Shown: positions 44,801 to 50,399, counted from the stretch's first letter. The stretch is DNA of 64,000 bases from Corbicula japonica (GCA_038501625.1 JAZAYU010000220.1:558001-622000); one strand, 5' to 3'. Notes: generated by a model not told the origin, from the letters alone. A program made the numbers and translations.

Positions 44801-46474
44801 TGAAGGGGTTTCTTTTTAACTGCTTTGGTGTTGTATTCATACAGCTAATGAACATTTTATTTCATTAATTAGAAGAGATTATTAGACATTTCTGAGACAT
44901 TTTTAGTGTCAGTTGAACTTTTCCTGAAATGTCTGATGCTCAACTATTTCTAAAATGTTGGTGATCAATTCTAAATATTTCTGAAATGTCGGCAATCAAT
45001 TCTCAATATTTCTGAAATTTGAATAATCAGCTCTAAATATTTCTAAAATGTTGGCGATCAATTCTAAATATTTCTGAAATTTGAATAATCAGTTCTAAAT
45101 ATTTCTGAAATGTTGGTGGTCAATTCTAAATAGTTCTAAAATGTTGGCAATCAATTCCAAATAATACTTAAATTCCTGGAATGTTCAAAGATCTATTATT
45201 CCTGAATAAGTTGTTGAAATGTTTGTTTGATGATCAATTCTAATATTTTCTGAAATGTTTGTGATCAATTTATGATCAATTCTAATTATTATGAAATTGT
45301 TTCTAAATATTTCTGAAATATTTGATTATCAATTCTAAATATTTCATAATAGATCTAGTGTTAGATGATCACTTCTAAATATTTCTAAAATGTTTGATGA
45401 TTTATATTAGTACCATGAAATGGTTGTGAAACAGATGAGCTGTGTTGTTTGATTTATTGCATGGTTTTATTTTATCCCAAAGCTATAAAAACAAGCTTTA
45501 GAACCACAATTGTTTTATAAATACAATGATTTAAAATGCTTTGCTTTTCAGACTCGGGGCTTAAGAATGTGCATGTTCATTGTAAATTTTGTGTAACTCT
45601 ACTTAATAATTTAGGTTTGTACTTTGCACGAGTGTGTTGGTGAAGGGAATAGTTTGTTATACATTGAGCTGAAGGCAAAACAGTTGTAACTGTCTATGAA
45701 TAAATAAGGGAGTTACAACTGGTTTGCACTCAGCCAAAGATAAATGTGTGATGAATTGTCATTGGTTACTTTTATGTGTTATCATTTCAGTCTTTAATAA
45801 AAGGAAATAATTATATGATCACCCAGTATGTGGCTGCACTAGGATGAAAATTATGAGAATTTAATTATTGGTATGGGAACTAACTACAACAAAAACATTT
45901 AGTCAAATAAAAGATGGAAACATGACGGGACCTAGTAAATTTTAGGTGCATATAAAAAACTATGCTGCCTTTTGTAAAGTATAGTGGTTCTAGTATGATG
46001 TCCACATGAAAGGTTTAAAAGCAGTTTTCTTAAAAAAAAATTAATTCATAAAAATCTTTTTAATCAGGAGTTTACAGTTTAAAGTAGAACATAGTTAAAT
46101 AAAGGTATTTGCATTGTTTATTCATATAGATACATACAGATGATATTCATATAACCTACAGTCAATAAAAGTAATGGAAACCTAAAAAAATTAAAAAATC
46201 GAGGTTTTGAAGATTTGCTGTATTGGCATACTTGTGATTCTATTTGCAGACTCTTTATGAGATGAAATTTTAAGCTCAACTGTGTATTCGAGGTTTCAAA
46301 GTTTTACTGTATTGGTACCCGTTTCTATTTGCAGACTTGTTACGAGATGAAATATTAAGCTCAAGTATCCCAGAAGTCATCAAACAGCTGACAAACCACA
46401 GTGATGACAAGGTCAAGGTCGCTGCAACGTCTGTGATACCCCTGCTCGAAGAATCCCAACCAGTCGATAGGTGA
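2853..46474 (+). CDS. RAP1GDS1: Rap1 GTPase-GDP dissociation stimulator 1 (SmgGDS) orthologue, 15 coding exons
   Basis: This is a spliced gene. Joining 2853-2865, 5214-5315, 8580-8708, 11569-11697, 24980-25126, 31409-31537, 33165-33290, 34716-34868, 36153-36284, 36805-36939, 38576-38701, 39110-39199, 39806-39982, 41130-41258 and 46335-46474 gives 1857 nt, or 618 residues plus stop. Human SmgGDS has 607. Every junction is phase 1 with AG/GT borders. The product is an all-armadillo-repeat protein. Recognisable family peptides include CRALGNMCFDN, FDGGKGDIF, SALRNLAIP, RLVEWSACEEHPGVKG and MATSEHIVMQNESLVAL. In mammals the protein is a cytosolic chaperone and weak exchange factor for polybasic, prenylated small GTPases such as RhoA, Rac and Rap1. 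Each exon encodes roughly one armadillo repeat. Intron 4 is about 13 kb and packed with repeats. I am very sure of the family and less sure of exon 1. Confidence 0.95.
3312..3556. mobile_element. Foldback element, GGCCAGAGAAA termini
   Basis: Ends GGCCAGAGAAAAAAATATTT and AAATTATTT-type TTTCTCTGGCC are inverted, with GATTCTCATCC mirrored by GGATGAGAATC. Interior has C-rich CCCGCCC tracts. Related copies are at 38002-38318 and 14712-14935. Confidence 0.8.
3931..4870. mobile_element. TA-flanked element, CAGTCCAATTGCGATAACTC ends (940 bp)
   Basis: Right end is GAGTTATCGCAATTCCGCTG, the inverse of the left. TA flanks both sides (3929-3930, 4871-4872). Further TTCGAGTTATCG motifs lie subterminally. 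Tc1/mariner-pogo-like by ends and target; no transposase. Confidence 0.85.
5214..5315 (+). CDS. RAP1GDS1: RAP1GDS1 exon 2 (residues 5-38)
   Basis: 102 nt between TTTCAG and GTAAG, encoding VVPMLECLRGASSTQDKVKA and onward. It is amphipathic and aligns with the first helices of SmgGDS (SLEGCLDCLLQAL in human). Phase 1 at both ends. Confidence 0.85.
5450..5890. repeat. Dispersed inverted repeat family
   Basis: ACCCAGAATGTTTTCCATAC and CTGATGAACACAATTAAATA recur in diverged form at 44440-44500 and 56740-56810. The left part (GCATGCACATTTTACCACC) is present in inverse at 44584-44660. Class not identified. Confidence 0.6.
7800..8035 (+). repeat. 46-bp minisatellite in RAP1GDS1 intron 2
   Basis: Five units built on GAGGGTTATTTTTGAATTGG and TTATTCCTGTCAGAGTTATT. 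Diverged relatives extend from 7560 to 8240. Confidence 0.9.
8580..8708 (+). CDS. RAP1GDS1: RAP1GDS1 exon 3 (residues 39-81)
   Basis: 129 nt between TTTTCAG and GTGGTG. It ends in KVAELLAEVAKT, matching the human KVANIIAEVAKN armadillo helix. The donor is weaker than the others (GTGGTG). Confidence 0.92.
8991..9169. mobile_element. TA-flanked MITE (179 bp), CAGTCAAACCTG ends
   Basis: Ends CAGTCAAACCTGTCTTTAGC and GCTAAGGCAGGTTTCACTG, with TA on both sides. Internal CAGGTGGCTGTTAAAGACAG repeats. Confidence 0.85.
9567..9722. mobile_element. Compact foldback element
   Basis: Arms AAATCTGTCACCTCGGGT and CTCGGTGACAGATTTTT, with GTTTTGGCGGGAAC mirrored by GTTCCCGCAAAAC around a loop of about 10 bp. 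Confidence 0.8.
10034..10718. mobile_element. TTAA-flanked foldback element (685 bp, about 190-bp arms)
   Basis: Ends GGGCTTACCACACTCCTCCC and GGGAGGAGTGTGGTAAGCCC, with TTAA on both sides (10030-10033, 10719-10722). The arms stay alignable through ATTATCAAAATCTCAATAA and its inverse. No ORF. Confidence 0.9.
11569..11697 (+). CDS. RAP1GDS1: RAP1GDS1 exon 4 (residues 82-124)
   Basis: 129 nt between TTTTCAG and GTAAG. It encodes ESVREPCVETGFVPIF and ends CRALGNMCFDN, the armadillo repeat equivalent to human GRALGNICYDS. A palindromic MITE starts only 23 bp after the donor. Confidence 0.96.
11720..12983. mobile_element. Palindromic MITE expanded to a 57-bp tandem array, then interrupted
   Basis: The ends GCCCAAGATCATAAAAC and GGATCTTGGGC are MITE termini. 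Between them the centre is amplified as about nine 57-bp units (AATCAGATGCTTGAGATTTG, GGATCGGTTGAAATGGACAC, TGGTGTCCATTTCAACT). Each unit contains the palindrome TGGACACTGGTGTCCA. A 728-bp element interrupts the array. It starts 23 bp after the exon 4 donor. Confidence 0.9.
11921..12648. mobile_element. TA-flanked non-autonomous DNA element (728 bp)
   Basis: Inverted ends CTGTGGTATCATTTA and TAAATAAAATGATACCACAG (approximate inverted repeat) are flanked by TA on both sides (11919-11920, 12649-12650). It sits inside the 57-bp array. No coding potential is seen. A fragment of one end recurs at 30731-30850. Confidence 0.85.
13258..13490. mobile_element. TTAA-flanked double-hairpin MITE
   Basis: TTAA at both edges, ends CCTTCTCCTCCATA and TATGGAGTGAAGG. 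Hairpin arms with GATCCTGATCAGA. Confidence 0.85.
13970..14052. repeat. Imperfect hairpin with GTCTATTAAGAC arms
   Basis: Arms GTCTATTAAGACGTTTCTAT and ATAGAAATGTTTAATAGAC flank AGAAAATAGAAGCC. A related half lies at 13868-13945 and a GGGTCTATT palindrome at 55250-55280. Confidence 0.7.
14712..14935. mobile_element. Truncated copy of the 38002-type element
   Basis: Shares CAGTTTCTAACGATGC, GCGCCTAGCCGACAGTGAAT and TTTCATACTGAGTTTTCGTA with 38090-38230, ending TTAATTTTCTATTGCC. The left end is missing. Confidence 0.75.
15027..15132. mobile_element. Palindromic MITE nested in a TTAA MITE
   Basis: Arms GAAGGTTATAAAGCTGAG and CTCAGTTTTATAACCTTAGG. It interrupts the CATCTGATCAGG hairpin of a TTAA-type MITE spanning about 14960-15270. 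Confidence 0.85.
15274..16013. mobile_element. TA-flanked element, CAGTAAAACTT ends (740 bp)
   Basis: Ends CAGTAAAACTTTGAAAACTC and ATCGAAGTTTTACTG, TA on both sides. Multiple CTCGAGTTTTCGAAG motifs inside. Pogo/Tc1-like termini, non-coding. Confidence 0.85.
16006..16370 (+). repeat. 29-bp minisatellite
   Basis: About 12 units of TTTATGGAGGAAAGGTTTAA plus TGTTTGTGT. It starts at the right end of the TA-flanked element at 15274-16013. TATGGAGGAAAGG is also the MITE terminal sequence, so a MITE end may have seeded it. Confidence 0.9.
16505..17467 (+). repeat. About 450-bp tandem segmental duplication including a MITE
   Basis: 16505-16950 and 16955-17467 share CTCTGTCTCC, GCTTTCAGACCAGACGATTT and GATTCCTTGGGG, and both run into a TTAA MITE. 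In the second copy a second MITE is inserted inside the first at about 17241. Confidence 0.85.
16708..16948. mobile_element. TTAA-flanked double-hairpin MITE
   Basis: TTAA-CCCATCACCCCATATATA at left and TATATGGAGGAACGGG-TTAA at right, with both hairpins present. Confidence 0.9.
17520..19217. mobile_element. hAT-like non-autonomous element (1.7 kb)
   Basis: Inverted ends AGGGATTATTCTAG and CTAGAATAATCCCT, flanked by CGAGTATT and AGAGTATT, an 8-bp target duplication with one mismatch. Subterminal AAAGGGGCAGGG is mirrored in sense at the other end as AAAAGGGGCAGGGCGGGGCG. No transposase frame seen. Confidence 0.75.
20050..20185. mobile_element. Diverged palindromic MITE copy
   Basis: Shares ATGGAGACCA, AATCTGATTGGTTGAAATGG and TTATTACCTTGG with the family. 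Confidence 0.65.
21060..21425 (+). repeat. Degenerate minisatellite in RAP1GDS1 intron 4
   Basis: Repeated CCAGAACCAT, CTCAAAGGTCAAGGTCAT and AATAAAGCTAATAACT blocks, about five diverged units. Confidence 0.8.
22416..22577 (+). mobile_element. Helitron-like copy, 5'-truncated
   Basis: Same 3' hairpin and CTAG terminus, body starting GGCGGATTTCTTTC. It abuts the pearl-like array at 22580. Confidence 0.7.
22580..23640 (+). repeat. CCGT microsatellite plus about 167-bp tandem core (pearl-like)
   Basis: A short hairpin TGCCCCCGGCA and TCTAG lead into (CCGT)n at 22607-22635. Six units of about 165-169 bp follow, each opening with CGGCAAGTTGGATATTT. Odd and even units differ (AACATTTTTCGG versus AACCTGTTTCGG), giving a two-unit higher order of about 335 bp. 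The tetranucleotide plus core-repeat layout is that of bivalve pearl elements. Confidence 0.75.
23801..24470 (+). repeat. Graded microsatellite CTATA to CCATA to CCACA to ACC to AAC
   Basis: Pentamers ACTAT run to about 23870, then ACCAT to about 23925, then CACAC/ACCAC to about 23955. ACC triplets with C-runs follow to 24140, then AAC/ACC triplets. The plus strand lacks G for over 300 bp. The minus strand has GG and G5-6 runs with G-quadruplex potential. Long reading frames here (all T, H, P or V, G, W) are artefacts of the repeat. Confidence 0.97.
24980..25126 (+). CDS. RAP1GDS1: RAP1GDS1 exon 5 (residues 125-173)
   Basis: 147 nt (49 codons) between TTTTCAG and GTAGG, encoding DIGRGIVDDNNGIASLLNLL and onward to LLNLTNSN. 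The length equals the 49-residue difference between the human SmgGDS-607 and -558 isoforms, and it aligns with that segment. Being phase-symmetric, it could be skipped without a frameshift here too. Confidence 0.95.
25200..26430. other. RAP1GDS1 intron 5, unremarkable part
   Basis: AT-rich intron with scattered CAGGAGTGTGACA motifs (25350, 25760, 25920) and no gene, RNA or transposon end recognised. 26720-27540 and 28040-28620 are likewise featureless. Confidence 0.6.
26440..26715 (+). repeat. About 44-bp array derived from RAP1GDS1 exon 5
   Basis: Five to six diverged units with CTGACAAACTGAGGACA, GTAGCTTGGG and TTCCTAAATCTCA. They correspond to the exon 5 stretch GCTGACAAGTTGAGGACCAT followed by AGCTTGTGG and CTCCTGAATCT. 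A further partial copy lies at about 25150-25195, right after the exon. Older and more decayed than the exon 7 and 10 arrays. Confidence 0.8.
27604..27750. mobile_element. Palindromic MITE nested in a TTAA MITE
   Basis: Ends GGGCCCAAGGTCATAAA and TTATAATCTTGGGCC. It lies within the GATCAGGATCT segment of a TTAA-type MITE (about 27549-27800). Confidence 0.85.
28799..29032. mobile_element. TTAA-type double-hairpin MITE
   Basis: Ends CCCTTTCCTCCATATATA and CTATGGAGGAAAGGG. Left hairpin GACCAGTATAGATCC, right hairpin GCGAACAGTTTAGATC with its inverse GATCTAAACTGTTCGC. Confidence 0.92.
29740..30245 (+). repeat. About 284-bp tandem duplication
   Basis: GGTGGCTGCTTTCTATCATT to CTCCTGTAATATACCATAAT occurs at 29778 and again at 30062, with a third partial copy near 30280. 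Confidence 0.85.
31409..31537 (+). CDS. RAP1GDS1: RAP1GDS1 exon 6 (residues 174-216)
   Basis: 129 nt between TTTCAG and GTAAAT, encoding ETLQQKALEGGALELVAKYL and onward. It aligns with human DSLQAQLINMGVIPTLVKLL. Phase 1 at both ends. Confidence 0.94.
31972..32196. mobile_element. TTAA-type double-hairpin MITE
   Basis: TTAA then CCCTTTCCTCTATAGATA; right end TATATGGAGGAAAGGG. A second, degraded copy lies at 31576-31806. Confidence 0.9.
32864..33110. mobile_element. TTAA-flanked double-hairpin MITE before exon 7
   Basis: TTAA on both edges, ends CCCTTTCCTCCATAGATA and CTATGGAGGAAATGG. It ends about 50 bp before the exon 7 acceptor. Confidence 0.92.
33165..33290 (+). CDS. RAP1GDS1: RAP1GDS1 exon 7 (residues 217-258)
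   Basis: 126 nt between TTTCAG and GTAAGT, encoding EICKEKLLASGLLSALVDFL and ending LDILIALAEW. Its last about 40 nt plus the donor are the seed of the 42-bp tandem array that follows at once. A TTAA-flanked MITE ends about 50 bp before the acceptor. Confidence 0.94.
33247..34490 (+). repeat. 42-bp tandem array seeded by RAP1GDS1 exon 7 3' end and donor
   Basis: About 25 units of a 42-bp motif with AGCCTAAGCTGAGTGGGATA. The motif is a variant of the exon 7 end (ATAGCCTTAGCCGAGTGGGG followed by TAAGT). The first units still read TGGGGTAAGT. The homogenised core changed GGTAAGT to GATAAGT, removing the donor, and gained an in-frame TAA. Edge copies at both ends are more diverged. Confidence 0.95.
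34716..34868 (+). CDS. RAP1GDS1: RAP1GDS1 exon 8 (residues 259-309)
   Basis: 153 nt between TTTTAG and GTAAC. It encodes an armadillo repeat with an acidic loop (SEDAEYTEDDQ) and ends KMASDLLILLLTG, matching human KTGSDLMVLLLLG. A MITE begins 10 bp past the donor. Confidence 0.95.
34878..35023. mobile_element. Palindromic MITE 10 bp after exon 8 donor
   Basis: Near-perfect arms AAGGTTATAAAACTGAGATT and its inverse, with AATCTCAAGCATCTGATTGG mirrored by CCAATCAGATGCTTGAGATT. A transcript would fold into a hairpin of about 65-70 bp. Confidence 0.92.
35051..35306 (+). mobile_element. Helitron-like copy
   Basis: Near full length, 5' CATGGGAGCATACAGAGTTG, 3' GTGTCCCGAGGACAC then ATTCTAG. Confidence 0.7.
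36153..36284 (+). CDS. RAP1GDS1: RAP1GDS1 exon 9 (residues 310-353)
   Basis: 132 nt between TTTCATAG and GTATGT. It contains FDGGKGDIF and LQLSGALAVGNFARS, close to human FEGGKGSVF and LQLAGALAIANFARN. A (TTG)n tract lies in the intron just upstream. Confidence 0.97.
36405..36537. mobile_element. TTAA-flanked MITE, single-hairpin form
   Basis: Same ends but only one hairpin (GGGCTAACAGTAGATC to GATCTACACTGTTAGCCC). An internal-deletion or ancestral form. Confidence 0.88.
36805..36939 (+). CDS. RAP1GDS1: RAP1GDS1 exon 10 (residues 354-398)
   Basis: 135 nt between GTTTTAG and GTATAA. It ends HASLSALRNLAIP, nearly identical to human HAALSALRNLAIP. The final 22 nt plus the donor are the seed of the 29-bp array downstream. 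Confidence 0.97.
36911..37720 (+). repeat. 29-bp tandem array seeded by RAP1GDS1 exon 10 3' end and donor
   Basis: About 27 units of CTCAGAAACCTTGCCATACC plus AGGTATAAC. The exon 10 end itself reads CTCAGAAACCTTGCTATACC then AG|GTATAA and forms the first unit. About 20 copies keep CAG|GT, so most are potential 5' splice sites. The unit is not a multiple of three. Confidence 0.95.
37741..37866 (+). mobile_element. Helitron-like copy, 5'-truncated
   Basis: Starts at ATGCAGGATGTGTAGATG directly after the exon 10 array and ends GTGTCGGAGGACATATTCTAG-type terminus (hairpin with one mismatch). Confidence 0.65.
38002..38318. mobile_element. Foldback element related to 3312-3556
   Basis: Inverted ends GGCAATAGAAAGTTAATTCC and GGAATTAATTTTCTATGGCC, with TAGATTCTCATC mirrored by GATGAGAATCTA. 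The interior matches 14712-14935. Confidence 0.8.
38576..38701 (+). CDS. RAP1GDS1: RAP1GDS1 exon 11 (residues 399-440)
   Basis: 126 nt between GGCAG and GTAAG. It encodes ASNKASLINEGVIDAVLVLV and ends MLGVLRMLVDGQ (human LLGTLRMLIDAQ). Confidence 0.96.
39110..39199 (+). CDS. RAP1GDS1: RAP1GDS1 exon 12 (residues 441-470)
   Basis: 90 nt between TTTTAG and GTCAG, encoding EEAALRLGQDREFIIRLVEW and ending EEHPGVK. It matches human AEAAEQLGKNVKLVERLVEW. Confidence 0.96.
39806..39982 (+). CDS. RAP1GDS1: RAP1GDS1 exon 13 (residues 471-529)
   Basis: 177 nt between TTCTAG and GTAAAT. It contains HLVVMATSEHIVMQNESLVA, almost the same as human HLVTMATSEHVIMQNEALVA. This is the most conserved exon in the window. 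Confidence 0.97.
40086..40319. mobile_element. TTAA-flanked double-hairpin MITE, well preserved
   Basis: TTAA at 40082-40085 and 40320-40323. Left hairpin GCGACCAGTGTAGATCCAGA to CTGCACTGGTCGC. Right hairpin GCGAACAGTTTAGATCC to GGATCTAAACTGTTCGC. No coding capacity. Confidence 0.95.
41130..41258 (+). CDS. RAP1GDS1: RAP1GDS1 exon 14 (residues 530-572)
   Basis: 129 nt between GTTGCAG and GTATGT. It ends TLPEIKCNILTLTKTIFSA (human SAPEIKYNSMVLICALMGS). A MITE starts 37 bp past the donor. Confidence 0.94.
41295..41441. mobile_element. Palindromic MITE after exon 14
   Basis: Starts 37 bp after the exon 14 donor. Arms CCCAAGGTTATAAAACTTTG and the inverse, with the usual CAATCAGATGCTTGAG centre. 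Confidence 0.9.
41750..42050 (+). repeat. About 54-bp minisatellite after RAP1GDS1 exon 14
   Basis: Units of AATTTCCAGTTTGGAGGGTA, CAAATCCAGATTTGAAAAAT, about six copies. Not recognisably derived from an exon. Confidence 0.85.
42270..43300 (+). repeat. CGGT microsatellite plus about 145-bp tandem core (pearl-like)
   Basis: A hairpin with arms TATACCCCC and GGGGGTATA around 42270-42302 is followed by (CGGT)n to about 42352. Five to six degenerate units of about 144 bp follow, marked by GATAACTCATGAAA and GGTCAAGGTCACTGTTACTA. Confidence 0.75.
44210..44281 (+). CDS. RAP1GDS1: Candidate RAP1GDS1 cassette exon (24 codons)
   Basis: 72 nt between CATTGCAG and GTATGT, phase 1 at both ends, no stop. 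It encodes AQPPSTPSLHSKLLACTGLL and then TNDS. Inclusion lengthens the protein to 642 residues. Exon 14 joined directly to the last exon aligns gap-free with human, so the direct splice is the ancestral form. The inserted SKLLACTGLLTNDS resembles an armadillo helix. It could instead be a chance open exon-like stretch; there is no other support. Confidence 0.5.
44920..45400 (+). repeat. About 31-bp AT-rich minisatellite
   Basis: Units of TTCTAAATATTTCTGAAATG and TTGGNGATCAA, more than ten degenerate copies, between the cassette exon and the last RAP1GDS1 exon. Confidence 0.85.
46199..46374 (+). repeat. Tandem duplication of the last RAP1GDS1 acceptor and exon start
   Basis: Two units of about 85-89 bp, each with TCGAGGTTT, CTATTTGCAG and GAGATGAAAT.TTAAGCTCAA. 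The downstream unit is the real exon 15. The upstream one (acceptor at 46249) would read D-S-L then TGA. Confidence 0.9.
46335..46474 (+). CDS. RAP1GDS1: RAP1GDS1 exon 15 (C-terminus, residues 573-618)
   Basis: 140 nt from TTTGCAG to TGA, encoding DLLRDEILSSSIPEVIKQLT and onward, ending EESQPVDR. It aligns with human ECLHKEVQDLAFLDVVSKL and the basic C-terminal helix. A decayed duplicate of its acceptor and first codons lies about 85 bp upstream. Confidence 0.93.
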
Positions 46475-46523
46475 CCGACCCTCGTGCAATAGTAGAATAG
46501 TCCAGTTTTTTTTAATGCGACTA

Positions 46524-46703
46524 GGGCCAAAGATCATAAATCTGATATTGGAGACCAGTCTCAAATCTCGAGCATCTGATTGTCTGAAATGGCAACTGGT
46601 AGACTTTTAATCATCTGATTGGCTTCATACCAGTCACCATTTCAGCCAATCAGATGCTTGAGATTTGAGACTGGTCTCCAGATTAAGTTTTATGATCTTG
46701 GGC
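46524..46703. mobile_element. Palindromic MITE in RAP1GDS1 3' UTR
   Basis: Starts about 50 bp after the stop codon. Arms GGGCCAAAGATCATAAA and TTTTATGATCTTGGGC. If transcribed it places a long hairpin in the 3' UTR. Confidence 0.88.
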
Positions 46704-46709
46704 ATAGCT

Positions 46710-47635
46710 GTACATACTTATGGGGTTACTCAGCATGTAGTGAAAGCCATGTTTAATGCATAATAGCCTCGTTGTGGGGAAAACATGTCTTTGGTGATAT
46801 TTTGATTATTATTTTTAGTTATTGATATTTTTCAGTAGAACTTACAATTTTCTGTCAGGTTTAGCTCAACTATTTGGAAAATATTGGAAGGTATCCTACT
46901 CGCCCCAGCGTCGATGTCCACATTTGCTTTGGCATCTGTTAACCAAAATATGCTTTTTGGTCCATAACTTTGAAACTACTTGAGATATCACCTTGTCACT
47001 TGGAATATATATTCACCATCAGAATCTACATCATTACCAGCATGACCTATAACTCTTTTACCAATATTTTTCAAGTTATGCCCCTTTATTGTTATTTTAA
47101 TCTATAAATTGCATTTGACTCTGATCAAATCTATTTGTTGAAAAATGCAAATAACAGTTTTATAGAAAAACAACTAAATAGATTTTAGAAAAACTACACT
47201 AATGTCACCAAGTCTTCATTAGGTATGAAGTAATCAAAACACATATATCTGTTGCACATTATAAACAATCAAAACATCATGCTATACACACAGAGTTTTA
47301 TTTAGTGCATACACATGTATATGCATTATGTGCAAAATAAGACAACGTACCTATGCGCATTATAAATAACAAACATGAAATAGAAATCTATAAGAACAAA
47401 AGATATCATAAAAAAAATCAAAAATTGCCAAACATTGTATTCATCAAACAAGAAAATGTAGAAATTTAATAATGTGGAAATATATTTATGGCCAATTTTT
47501 GGCTCAGAACACAGAATATTTTAACTGTAATTTTAACCTACAAAACAGTTGTTAGGCATTTATTTTTATGTTTTTTTTTGTCTCCTGGCAATGAAATTAT
47601 ACTGCTTTTTTTACTAAAAACATGTGTGTACATTG
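46710..47635. other. Intergenic stretch after RAP1GDS1
   Basis: AT-rich, no gene or repeat end recognised. The next recognisable element is the MITE at 47641. Confidence 0.5.
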
Positions 47636-47640
47636 GTTAA

Positions 47641-47871
47641 CCCTTTTATCCCCATATATGCATTTATCACATGTGCCGCAAGTGTAGATCCAGATCAGCC
47701 TTCACATCTTTGCTTTCTGATCTTGCTCAGCACTGTTCAATTCTTGGTCAGAAATAACCTAGGAATAAAAAAGTGAACAGTGCAGATCCTGAAGAGACAG
47801 CATGGATGTGCTGGCTGATCTGGATCTACACTGTTTGACCATGCCTTAAGGCGTATATGTGGAGAAATGGG
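47641..47871. mobile_element. TTAA-type double-hairpin MITE
   Basis: TTAA-CCCTTTTATCCCCATATA at left, right end TATATGTGGAGAAATGGG. Intergenic. Confidence 0.85.
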
Positions 47872-47904
47872 TTATGACATGCGAAGTAATATAAATATAC
47901 TTGA

Positions 47905-48052
47905 GCCCTAGATCATAAAACTCAAATTGGAGACTAGTCCCAAAAATTCAAGCATCTGATAGGCTGAAATGGCGACTGGTTGCCATTTCAGCAAATCAAA
48001 TGCTTGAGATGTGAGATTGGACTCAAGATTTAGTTGAATGATATGTTTTTGG
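47905..48052. mobile_element. Palindromic MITE copy (diverged)
   Basis: Carries AAGCATCTGATAGGCTGAAA and the inverse arm GCAAATCAAATGCTTGAGAT. Intergenic. Confidence 0.8.
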
Positions 48053-48390
48053 ACATATACAATAGTGTTGTTATTTTTATTTTGCTACAATTGGGACCAA
48101 TTGATTGTAATTTAACCAGAATGAAATGTGGTGTTTCATATGGCAAGTGGTTACTGCCAAGCACTATAGTCACTGCTGAGAACTATTGTTAATGTTTTTG
48201 AACCAAGAACTGTAGTTATCAGTCAATAACTATGGTTATTGGATTAGTTGTGCAAACTGCTTGCCATAATTTCATTTTTTTTTCAAACATATTGTTAAGA
48301 AGTAGTTGTTTTATTAATGTTATTTTATTATAGCATAAAAGAACTTGTACAAACTTTTGCTGTGTGATGTTTGTGATGTAACTAACTTGT

Positions 48391-48530
48391 CCCAAGGTTA
48401 TAAAACTGAGATTGGAGACCAGCCTAATATCTCTGCAATCTGATTGGTTGAACTTATAAACAGTCTAAGAACTGACCGATGGGAAACAAGAGTTTTAAAC
48501 TGGTTTCAGTGCTCAGTTTTATAACCTTGG
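48391..48530. mobile_element. Palindromic MITE copy (central variant)
   Basis: Ends CCCAAGGTTATAAAACTGAG and CTCAGTTTTATAACCTTGG, with a different centre (AAGAACTGACCGATGGGAAA) like the copy at 20050. Confidence 0.85.
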
Positions 48531-49339
48531 ACTGGCTCTTAGTTAATGAATTAAGCAAATTCAGATTTCCAATGTGTGCAAGTCCACAATTTTTGCAAAT
48601 CCACAATTTGTGCAAGTCCACAATTTCATTAGGGTCTACATTTGTTTTGTTTCATAACCATTTATTCCATATATAGTTTTTTGCAACTGGTGTAGATCCA
48701 GATCAGCTGACACATCCTTGCTGTCTAATCCTGATCTGTAGATCTGTGTGAAGTGAAGATGGTTGTATCTTGGTCAGAAATAACCTAATAAATCTGAAGG
48801 TGAACAGTGTAGATCCAGATTAGATGTCAAAGATATACTGGCTGATCTGGATCTTCACTGTTAGTCCATGCAATAAAGGTATATATGGTGTTAAGGGATA
48901 GTCAATAAATAACAACAGTGCATCACATTATATTAAAATGAAGACAAACAGTAAGAACTTCTGCATTGTTGTAAGAACATACAATAACATTCCACTGATA
49001 TAAAACTGCTTTTGTATTTTGTATTCAAAATATTTATTTGTGCCAAATATGTGTTCTGTTTTACAATTGAGTTTATGTATTTTCTTAATATTATACCCGA
49101 TTGAGCAGACCACGAGTGGTCTTTATTGTGGAGTCACTTCACCTTAGCCTATTGATTCCTGTCCGTCTCAGGGGTGGATCCAGAGGGGGATCAGTACGGA
49201 AGTTCGAACCTCCACTCCTTTTGGGTAGCAATATTTTATTTTCGTTTTTGCAAGAAAGTTGGAAAATATTATGTAACTACCCTCAGACTGCCCAAAATAG
49301 AAATCTTGCATCAAACCCTGAATTTCAAATCTAAATTAA

Positions 49340-49573
49340 CTCTTTCCTCAATATATACGAATTTTTACACATGTGGGACCAGTGTTGATCCAGATAAGCC
49401 GGCACATTCATGCACTCTGATCAGGATCTGCACTGGTCACATTTTGGTCAGAAATAACCTTATGAATCAATAATTGAACAGTTTAGATCCAGATCAGACA
49501 GTACCTCTGTGCTGGCTGATCTGGATCTAAACTGTTCGCCCATGCAATAAAGGTGTATCTATGGAGGAAAAGG
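49340..49573. mobile_element. TTAA-type double-hairpin MITE
   Basis: Left TTAACTCTTTCCTCAATATA, right CTATGGAGGAAAAGG. Other copies nearby at about 48655-48898 and 49589-49780. Confidence 0.88.
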
Positions 49574-50399
49574 TTACATTGATTTAATTGCATTACCCTT
49601 TAATCCATGGATATGGCTTGTATCCCATGTGCTACCAGTACAGATCAGCTTGCAGTCTGATCCGGATCAACACTAGGGGCTTTTAGATCTATTGGATTAT
49701 TTCTGACTATGAAACAGACGTGCAGGCTGATCTTGATTGACCCTGGTCCCACATTGGATAAAAGCGATATCCATAAGTAAAGTTTCATGTGACAATTAGA
49801 ATGTTCAACCTAAAAGTAGTTAATAGTGCGGGTATTGAACTTATTTAGTCGTACTTCTAGTTTATTGTAGCATTTGAGTATTTTATAGATTATTTATACA
49901 TTTTTTTTACTAGCGTCTTGACAATTACTGAGCATTTTCAGTATACATTTACGATATTGCACAATGATGATGTCATTCCAGTTTTGAATTGTCAGTGGAG
50001 AGAACATTTCATCTGAACAAAATAAATTAGAAACATGACAAGTTGAGTTTGTTATAATTCTGATTGGCAACTTTGCCATGTGAAGACATTTTATCAGTTA
50101 GTGATGTCAATTCTTAGGCCAAATTGTACTCATTTGACACATACTGGATTTCTTTAAACTGCTGTGAAGAATTGTCTCCTGTAAGCTGTTGTCTTCCCAA
50201 GAAATAACTGCCTGTACATGTAAAAGTTGTTTTTATTTAAACTAGAACTTCGCAAGTCAGATTTGTCGCCTGACAAAATTTTTGTTAGTCGAAATAAAAA
50301 ATGTTAGTTTTTTGTTGTACAGTAATTAGCAATGTTTTTCCACAAAATTCACATATAAAATAACCTTTAATTGTCTCATTGAAAAAAAATGTGCACAAC

